From contig NW_004190384.2 in assembly GCF_000224145.3 (NCBI RefSeq), positions 358,908 through 422,907 of the forward strand: a DNA stretch of 64,000 bases, given 5' to 3'. Of this stretch, positions 56,901 through 64,000 are shown in pieces. This DNA comes from Ciona intestinalis (taxonomy: Eukaryota > Chordata > Ascidiacea > Phlebobranchia > Cionidae). Both the position numbers and the translations under genes were made by a program. The notes beneath the pieces were generated by a model. That model was not told where the DNA came from and made no database searches. It saw only the letters and a program-made list of their open reading frames with translations. Positions within the stretch are counted from its first letter, which is position 1, and every line of letters starts with the position of its first letter.

Positions 56901-59900
56901 TAATAAATAAACATGAATGGCTCGTTTTCTGTTAGGTGTAGCGACCACGCTTCTTTTCCACCAATTAAATGCAAATATGTTTTTAACTGTTAGCATGTTT
57001 TAACAACTGTTGTTTTATCGCCATATCCTGTCTTTGCGTTTAATGTTATTACTAAATCTTCGCTACCGTAATCGAAGAGACAAATAAAAGTTATTATTAT
57101 GAATAAAACAACCTAAAGAGCTTTGTTATATTTATACAGCAACAGATTACATGGTAAATAGATGAATGTATATAACTTATTTATCCTCGCATGGCGGGGC
57201 AATGACAGTCGTTATAACCCGAGTGTTCTGTCATTGAAACAATTGCTGTGAATTGTCTTTCCCAAGAATACATCCGCCCAATGGTAGAAGCGACTAACCC
57301 CTAACCAGTCATTTTAGGCTCACTAACCACAGCATTTGTATCAGTTCACACACAAATTTAAGCCAAACATCACCTTGTTTCAGGTAAATCAGCAGAAGCT
57401 TTGGTTTCAATTTGAGCACAGAGAGGTTTAGGTCTTGGTGATTTCTTTGGTGCGATATTTATATCCTTGTTTGAGTTGAGTTGAAGTAAGTATGTTTTTG
57501 TGGGGAGACATGCTGGTGTTGTGCTGTAATTGAGAATGGGTAACTAGTTATATATGGAGGAGAAACTCATGGCTGCTTGCAGGTAACCAACATAATATAA
57601 ACTATCCCTTCGAAACGATAACGAAGATCAAATAATATAAAAAATGTTGAAAAGAGATCAACAGCAAAACGACAGTCTGTAAAACAGGCTATGGATAAAA
57701 AGTGTGGAAAAGATCTTCACTTTGAAAGCTTGGCTGTTAAAATGAAAGAGCGTACTTTTTAGCCGCCTGTCCCTAACCCATAGGTTGAAAGTTTAAAATT
57801 CAAAGTTGCTGCCATTGTGTCCATATGTGTTCAAGGGCAATATATAAGAAAGTAAGTGGTGTATGAAACACAACACCAGTATTATAATAACTTTTGTTGC
57901 TTCCAGGAAAAGATAAAAAAAGTTAGGTCCAAAAATTGTTTTGGAACTTGGATATTAAATAATAATAAATTTTTATTTGTCAGTTCGATTTTTTAAGTTA
58001 CGTCTATAATGTCTTCAACTACTCATACCTTGGTTGCGGGATAATAATGGGAGATAACGAAGGTTTGTTTGTGTTTAGACCAACTGCAAAATCTGGAGTA
58101 TTTGGTGACATCCGTGTTTCATGCTTTGAAGGGATGGATCTTTCCCGAGTTAATACCGGTGTAATTCGAGGCAATACAGTCTTGTTTGTTGCTTGATTTG
58201 GTTGATGTAATATGTTCACATCAGAATTCCTGCAAACAAGCTCAAGATTCTAATTCTGATGTTCAATGATATAAAGTCCCTCAGCAGTAAACTGCCATTT
58301 TAGTTTTTAAATTATTCCTGTGATTGTGTTTTTATATATTTTTTTAATACAGTTTTTCAGATATTTTAGATCAACTGTCATGATCAAGTACTATAGGAAA
58401 CACATAACAGACAATAAACATGTTTAACGAACAGTTTATATAAGAAAAGTATATTCTGCCTAGAATAGTCTCTTTATTAAAAAGCTTCATTCTATTTTTG
58501 TTGGTTAGGAATTTTACATAACCTGATCCCGACTGTTAATTCACTATGAGAAATTTCTGGCAAGCACTAGATCAGAAACAGATTTACGAAATTTATACCA
58601 GTTATTATAAAGAGCAAGAACCAAATATTTGAACTTATAAAAGTAATAAATAACTTGGAGCTGGCACGAGGTGTATGAAACAGAACACCTGTGTTATAAC
58701 AACTGTTAAATATAGAAGCAATAGAACCTTTTCCATGCTTGCTTTGGATGCGCAGGAATCCAATTTGGTGGAAGTGATTTACGCATTTTGCTTCTTTCCC
58801 AAATAGCTGGTGTTGATCTGGGTCGTTGTTTATCTCGATGCAGTGTTTTGTATGAAGAAATATGGTGAGAAACATGGTTTGGAGTTCTTAACAAACTGCT
58901 TGAGCTTGGACGAGGTTTATCTTGAGTGACATCATAAGTTTGATGATGAGGAGTTGAAATGGATTTTTCAGGATTTTTTCGCAATGAATTTTTAGTGATG
59001 CTTATGGACCACTGGTTCAACCATAACCATCTCGCGCATTCCATTAAACTCAACTCCACAGCGACATCAAGTGGGGATTTACCACGGATGTTTCGACACC
59101 TTTAACATCAATGAATCAATTAGTTTTTCTTTTCGGTAACAAAGTTCGGAAAAATCGAAAAGGGGGTAAATAATGGTGAAATGATAGTTGTTATAACATT
59201 AATACATAAAAGTTGGAAATAAAATTTATGTCAAATATAAAACTGTAGAAACAAGATTGATAGATAGATTTTTTAATATATACATATCCAGTTGAGTGAA
59301 ATACTGAAACATTGTACGACTGCTTTAAACTTAATTATATTCTAATTATATAGTTTCTAGATCATAGTTACAGATTCAAAGCACGAAGATCACAAAAACA
59401 ATCACCCACAAAGCTACATATAACTCGTAAGCGACACAAAATGTATAAAACAGAACACCTGTGTTATACAACAGCCCATCTCCTAAGGATGAATATGTTA
59501 TTTTAAATTCATATAGAATACTTACCTAATATTTGCTCCATATGCCACGAGTAGTTCAATAATATCCAGGTGACCATTATAAGTGGCTGAATGTAAAGCA
59601 GTATTCCCAATTACACTGCTTAAGTTTGGTTCAGTGCCTGATAAAACAAACATTATGTAACATTTCATTCCTAATATACGTTCAGTGGAAAGGGGTCTTG
59701 TGCGTCGCTACCATTCTCTTTGTATGCATAAAATGAAAAAATAAATAATGTATTTAAAATTTATTAGATTAAAAACACAGTTGCGATATCTAGTTCTTTG
59801 TTTCAGAAGGTTTTTCATTTTAGTGAGATAATACAATCAAGGTGTACAAAGTGAGTTGTCAGATTTGGCACAAAAAATGGGTTTTATTAAAATAATTTCC

Positions 59901-61513
59901 TTCGCTTTATTATTTCCTAACTGCAACATCACATATGAAATATCAAGGCATGACCATGTGGTTTCAAAACATAATTCTTACCATATTTCAAAATAGTTTT
60001 GCACGTCTGTAACTTTCCAATTGCTGCAGCAAAAAACAAAGCACAAAACGCATTCTGGGTTAAATTATTTTCAACAGCGGATTCCAAGTTTTGCAAATTG
60101 AATTCTAAACCCCGTTTTTCCTTTGTATGATGGCCCAACTGCTTAAGTACTTCTTCAATACGATCTTCGCAAACAGATTTCACAATTGCTTCATAGGCAC
60201 TTTTGACTTTTAAGCTAAAAAGATGAATGAATTCTGAGAATGCTATAATTCCTATCTAGGACATACATGATGTGTGCATGATAGCTCGTAAGCATGCACG
60301 AGGTGTATGAAACAAAACACCCGTGTTATAACGACTATTGTTGCCCTGTCATGCGAGGATAAATAAGTTACATATGTGATAACTCATAAGCTGGCACGAG
60401 GTGTATGAAACATAACACCCGTGTTATAATGGCTATTGTTGCCAGCCATGAAAGGATAAACACATTCACTCATTCATTCAAAGTTTTAATGAACAGTAAG
60501 ACAAGGTTTACGGGTCCCTTATCAAAGTTATATCAGAAAGAAACCCAGTTTGTTAATTATCATGTTAAACAATTTACTTTTACCAGACAATATTTTACCA
60601 GATACTGCCAATGTAACCTATGTTGTCTAAACAGTAATGCAAATTTAAGTGTGTTAGTTTAAATAATATTTTGAGTATTGTTTTAGAAATATATTTCTAA
60701 TGTTACTGTCTTACTGCAGTGTGTCTCCAGACTTGATATTTTGACCAAATAATAAAGAAACATCGTCATTGAGACATTTCCCGTCGATATCACAAAGCAG
60801 AGCTACATGCGATGGAATACCAGTCGTCAGCTCCAACGTTCCCTTTACTTTATAAACTTCAACACCTTGATGCAAATTGCGCAAAGTTCGTATTTCACCA
60901 AGTGATATGCTTCTCTTCTTAATATTATTCTCAGGTGCGACTTTTCTAGAAGTTTCTGTAACGGCATTTTTGATCGTAGCTCGTTTAAACTGTATTTGCT
61001 AAAGTAAACTATATAGTAGGATGGGGGAACATGAGACATCTTTTTATTCTTTTTCATCGTTTCAAAAGAACGATAAAACCGTATCCTCACGACTCGCATA
61101 GACCGTTGTTAATTGTTTAAAACACAATCATGATATTTGGATATTATGTGCTTAAATTGTCCCGTCTTCCCCGCCCTGCTTTATAGTAGGATGGGGGAAG
61201 ACGCTATCCCAGATAAACAAACCGTAAGCAGGAACCGAAGGACATGATCCTGTCAACGATTTCATCGCAAAAGGAGATCAGTTAAAATTTATTGCTTTAT
61301 TAAACAATTTAATGTATGTTTACCTGCATGTTTACCCACGTTTTTCCAAGCCGGTAGGCGAACAAATAACACGAACTCGTTGCTATCCGCCCGACTCCCT
61401 TCAGTAGAAAACTTGCCATGTTTTGGATTGGACGAAGTTTCAGTTGAAGAACGCAGCTCTCTTGTTATCCAACTTGGATATCGCGCCATTGGATAATCCA
61501 ACGCGGTTGACAT
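50990..61513 (-). CDS. Ubiquitin-like/ankyrin protein with Trp-centred coiled-coil array
   Basis: Sixteen exons: 61513-61340, 60989-60715, 60214-59982, 59637-59526, 59099-58728, 58229-58029, 57523-57374, 56038-55904, 55700-55527, 55375-55237, 54934-54844, 54516-54369, 54046-53852, 53521-53292, 52963-51575, 51216-50990. The sum is 4245 bases, 1414 residues. Residues about 48-152 form a ubiquitin-like segment (NEFVLFVRLPAWKN; LELTTGIPSHVALLCDIDGK). Residues about 205-290 hold ankyrin repeats (GNTALHSATYNGHLDIIELL, RGKSPLDVAVEL). This N-terminal layout recalls ANKUB1/ANKRD60. Residues about 620-870 repeat a Trp-centred helix motif (AYQEWLASK, TFEQWLETK, TFDDWMKEK, KFTAWYKSK, SFEEWKKQK, EFTKWRLRK), as in MAP9/CCDC34-like coiled coils. 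A Lys/Ser/Pro-rich disordered region follows. Exon 8 uses an internal acceptor chosen by phase. The exon 5 donor (GTTCTA) is weak. If exon 15 is unspliced the protein instead ends at 51522. A split into two genes is possible. Confidence 0.7.
52990..53115 (+). repeat. SINE fragment
   Basis: Forward: CAATTGCTCCAACCCAGTGG, TTGTCTAAATTGTCAGACAT, then GTTGCCCCGCCATGC. Between exons 14 and 15 of the minus-strand gene. Confidence 0.7.
53535..53760 (-). repeat. SINE tail and middle
   Basis: Reverse copy with GGGGCAACGACAG and TTTCATACACCTCGTGCCCG. Confidence 0.75.
54075..54360. repeat. Two opposed SINE tail fragments
   Basis: A reverse tail at 54075-54165 (CAGTTTCATACACCTCGTGC) and a forward tail at 54290-54360 (AGAAACAGAACACCTGCG) face each other in one intron. 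Confidence 0.6.
54570..54790 (+). repeat. SINE head and middle
   Basis: Forward copy: GCTACCATTGCTGCTTG, CTTGGGCAAGACAGTTAAGG, then a short tail. Confidence 0.6.
56385..56625 (-). repeat. SINE
   Basis: Reverse copy from CGGCAGTTGTTATAACACCA to TTGCCGTTAAGTGTCTTGCC, with the head decayed. Confidence 0.75.
56925..57090 (+). mobile_element. Interspersed repeat family B
   Basis: GGTGTAGCGACCACGCTTCT and TCTTCGCTACCGTAATCGAA match the copy at 3705-3870. In the large intron between exons 7 and 8 of the minus-strand gene. Confidence 0.7.
57165..57310 (-). repeat. SINE with internal deletion
   Basis: A reverse tail (GGGGCAATGACAGTCG) is joined to middle and head remnants. Confidence 0.65.
57750..57930 (+). 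repeat. Degenerate SINE
   Basis: Decayed forward copy: GCTGCCATTGTGTCCATATG, then GTGGTGTATGAAACACAACA and GTTGCTTCCAGG. Confidence 0.5.
59395..59510 (+). repeat. SINE tail
   Basis: Forward tail with AACTCGTAAGCGACACAAAA and AACAGAACACCTGTGTTATA. A shorter tail lies at 58655-58710. Confidence 0.65.
60280..60480 (+). repeat. Two tandem SINE tails
   Basis: Two consecutive units, each with CACGAGGTGTATGAAACA and CCGTGTTATAA, ending in ATTCACTCATTCATTC. Confidence 0.8.
61012..61210. mobile_element. MITE family A
   Basis: Starts TATAGTAGGATGGGGGAACA and ends TCCCGTCTTCCCCGCCCTGC. It is followed directly by a second start, TATAGTAGGATGGGGGAAGA, at 61182. Confidence 0.75.
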
Positions 61514-62029
61514 TCTTTAATTTCTAAGTTTAAGTTTGAATCATATGATGCAGAACATTTCCTCTTTTTGCGTACTCTAGTACTCTAGCAGATAAACAGG
61601 ATCAAACTCACGAAAAATAATTTTACCTACAAGCTACAACTTTCCATTGCAATAACTACAATACATTAACAGCATCAACTGACAATATGTGTCATGACAA
61701 CTGTTCTATGATGGAGCAATGACCATGGATCGTAAGATAGCTCCAATGATCCAAATGTTTGCCTTGTACACAAGCAATTTACCTTCGACGTACATCGTGT
61801 GTGCCTGCTGTCCACAGTTCTTTTATGGTTTGTAGACAGAGTCTCGAACCGTGTTATTAAACGGCAAATAATTGTGACACAGGGTTTGGTGGCTTTGTTA
61901 GTTCTTCGTGTAATGAATGGGAGATATATGGTTGCCATGGTTTCAGGTAATAGAAAAAGGTTAAGAATCGATGATCACTAATATTGTGTAAGACATGAAA
62001 AGCGTTTAAATATTTACAATTTGTACGTG
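61514..62029. promoter_or_regulatory. 5' flank of the ankyrin/coiled-coil gene
   Basis: No repeat or coding exon was recognised. This interval should hold the promoter of the minus-strand gene starting at 61513, but no specific site can be named. Confidence 0.3.
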
Positions 62030-62300
62030 GTAATTGGAAAGCGGGCACGAGGTGTGTATATAAAACAAATCATTCGTGTTATAGTAGGATGGGGGAAGAT
62101 GGGACACCTTTTCAATCTATTTTCTCCTCCAATTTGGTAGTAAACAAACATTTAACGATTTTTTATAAAACTTTATCCTCACGACTCCCATACACCAATT
62201 GTTTAAAACACGATCAGGATATTTGGTTATTATGTGTGAAAGAAGTCCCCCCACCCTACTATATGACGACTGACATTACCCTGCCACAGAATGATAAATA
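62030..62300 (+). repeat. SINE tail split by a MITE
   Basis: The forward tail GCGGGCACGAGGTGTG...CGTGTTATA stops at 62082 and resumes after 62261 as TGACGACTGACATTACCC. The break is filled exactly by the MITE at 62080-62263. Confidence 0.85.
62080..62263. mobile_element. MITE family A inside a SINE
   Basis: 184 bp with ends TATAGTAGGATGGGGGAAGA and TCCCCCCACCCTACTATA. The SINE host sequence is interrupted at TA, and TA is present at both ends, consistent with TA target duplication as in Tc1/mariner-type or similar MITEs. No coding capacity. Confidence 0.85.
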
Positions 62301-62402
62301 ATATTCATTTAATATTAACACTTTGTTAGATTTTTCTACTGTTTTCTTCAATAATTAATATTCAACAAATGATAAGTTAAGACCAAATACGTATTTTTTA
62401 AA

Positions 62403-62583
62403 TATAGTAGGGTGGGGTAAGATGGCTTATGTTAGCACCTGATCGTGCTTTCAACAATCAACAACGCTCTTAGAGACGTGAGAATATAGTTTTGCAATAA
62501 TGTTTAAGTATTCTTTGTTTACAACAAAATGGGACAATAAAATAAAATGCAACCATGTTCCATCTTACCCCACCCTATTATAT
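62403..62583. mobile_element. MITE family A
   Basis: 181 bp with clean ends TATAGTAGGGTGGGGTAAGA and CATCTTACCCCACCCTATTA followed by TATA. Confidence 0.85.
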
Positions 62584-62636
62584 AGGTTAATGTGATTGCT
62601 GTTAAACAACAAGAATTCCAAGTCTTTAAGGAAAGC

Positions 62637-62642
62637 TTTATT
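62637..62642 (-). terminator. CTDSPL2 poly(A) signal
   Basis: AATAAA on the minus strand, about 780 bp past the stop codon, with no nearer gene on that strand. It implies a 3' UTR of roughly 0.8 kb. Confidence 0.45.
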
Positions 62643-63421
62643 TCAATGGCAGTTGGTATTTACATTATTAACAAACAAGTGGTTTCTACAAAAGCAGGTT
62701 GGAACAAAAATAGTCAGGAGTTGTCGTAACGGGGAAACAGAAGTTTTCACTTAATATAAAGATTATCTTACTCGTTCGAACAGTTGTAAAACACTTAACG
62801 AAACATATTAAAAAAACAAAACGGAATGCTTCTGTTACGTCATAAACCTCTTCATACAACAGAAACAGCAAACATAACGAAATAAGGCAGCACGAAAGCA
62901 TGATCCGGGAAAAGTTGGTAAAATCTATTTGTATTAAAACTTCTTTAAAAAATAGAAACAACGATAAAAATCTTTCTATCACGTCTAAACTTAAGAGGGT
63001 GTTAGCAGTGCAACGTTTTCGTTAAAAAACACCTTTTAATATACACTTGCAATCTCTATGGGGTGCGGACTAAATCAACTTTGACACTGAGAATACTGTG
63101 GTAAAAAAACGAGACTTAAAGTTGTTAAAACCAGCACCTTGTTGAAATGGCAGGGAACAGGAGTTGTTGTTGTTGTTGATGATTTACAAATTTGTTGCAC
63201 AACATTTAGGTTGCGCTAATATTTATAGAGTAATGCTTCTCAACCAGAGCTGTGTGTTAGGTGATAATTTGGTTGGTTGATTAGTAGAGTAACCAGTGTT
63301 ATGTCCAGTTTTGGGGTTTCATTATATGTCTATGTTGTGTGATAATCTGGGAATCGGCTGTTGCTTGAAAATTATCCCAATATTTTAGCATGGAGCTAAT
63401 TATTAATGTACACGTTAAGTT

Positions 63422-63862
63422 CATTCATCGCTTATCTCGCTGTCATCGGACGGAAGCAACTCGTGCATCTGGAACTTTTGCTCCACTAGAGGTCTCACAT
63501 CTCCAGTCTAAAAAATTAAAACCATTTTTATCTCTGTTGTTGAAATAAATGTATGTAACTTATATATCATCGCATGGTGGAAAAGCAACAGTAGTTCTCA
63601 CCTGTGTGTCTTGTTTCATAACCATATTCTGTCATTCCAAAACAAAACTTAAGGCAAGACATCTGAATATAACTTTGAACTCAGCACGATGGAATAACAT
63701 TCATATATATATATATATATATATATGTATATGTATACACACACTAAATACTAGAATAAATCCAACCTGTGTAGCGAGTGTTTCAAGGAAAGGAACTAAC
63801 TTAAGTAGTTCGTTGTCATTTTTATCCGAGAACCAACTTTCTATTGGAATTCCGTTGGAAAG
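63422..63862 (-). CDS. ctdspl2: CTD small phosphatase-like protein 2, C-terminal exons (partial)
   Basis: Two phase-0 exons, 63862-63767 and 63508-63422, encode [32 protein letters not shown], and [19 protein letters not shown], then the acidic end DDSEISDE. This matches the end of the FCP1-like (HAD-type) phosphatase domain in CTDSPL2, where GIPIESW and [12 protein letters not shown] are conserved and the protein ends in a HDLLP-like motif. The catalytic DxDxT motif is in exons beyond the window. The family dephosphorylates serine, for example in the RNA polymerase II tail or SMADs. The acidic C-terminal extension after the LLP motif is longer than I recall for vertebrates. Confidence 0.88.
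63548..63625 (-). repeat. Decayed SINE tail
   Basis: Reverse tail fragment, TATGTAACTTATATATCATC and AAGCAACAGTAGTTC, inside the last CTDSPL2 intron. A TA microsatellite follows at 63704-63736. Confidence 0.55.
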
Positions 63863-64000
63863 CTGAAATTTAAATTGAAGAATTAACAATAAGAAGACTC
63901 GAATTTGACATCAATAAAATAACATTTACCTGCCCAAAGTATAAAATTACAAACAAGAAACAACAAAATGTTTTATTCAAACATATTAAAAATCTGATCA

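Overview
The window looks like eukaryotic, AT-rich nuclear DNA from an invertebrate chordate. A Ciona-like ascidian is the best guess. The inference rests on short spliced exons with GT-AG introns, animal-specific genes (Dishevelled, a PAQR receptor, NUP35, CFAP221, CTDSPL2), and very many copies of a tRNA-headed SINE. The species call is inference; no search was run. Four runs of N mark assembly gaps (about 1837-2336, 16560-16609, 24812-24861 and 29571-30069).

Layout. 1-5 kb (-): the last exon of a thrombospondin type 1 repeat protein next to a gap, plus a signal-peptide first exon that may belong to it. 6.4-15.6 kb (+): a complete Dishevelled gene (DIX, PDZ, DEP and the conserved C-terminal tail). 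17.9-24.1 kb (-): a complete nine-exon PAQR-family seven-helix receptor; its first exon appears a second time across an assembly gap. 26.9-27.2 kb (-): an unrecognised terminal exon. 30.3-33.0 kb (+): a 290-residue multi-pass membrane protein that appears to be an internal duplication. 33.7-38.1 kb (-): NUP35. 38.5-38.9 kb (-): ribosomal protein eL27 in one coding exon. 39.6-50.2 kb (+): CFAP221/PCDP1 in 22 exons. 51.0-61.5 kb (-): a 1414-residue protein joining a ubiquitin-like segment, ankyrin repeats, a Trp-centred coiled-coil array and a Lys/Ser-rich tail. 63.4-63.9 kb (-): the last two exons of a CTDSPL2-type phosphatase, which runs off the window.

Exon models were built by hand from splice sites and reading phase. 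For Dishevelled, PAQR, NUP35, CFAP221, the 290-residue protein and the 1414-residue protein, the joined exons sum to an exact multiple of three and end in a stop codon.

The genes are unrelated in function apart from a possible ciliary theme (CFAP221 and the convergent coiled-coil/ankyrin gene). Much of the rest is repeats: about 40 SINE copies or tails, at least seven MITE copies with G-rich ends resembling TATAGTAGGGTGGGGGAAGA, a second interspersed family, a long foldback element, a hAT-like element, two short perfect-TIR elements and a 17-bp minisatellite.
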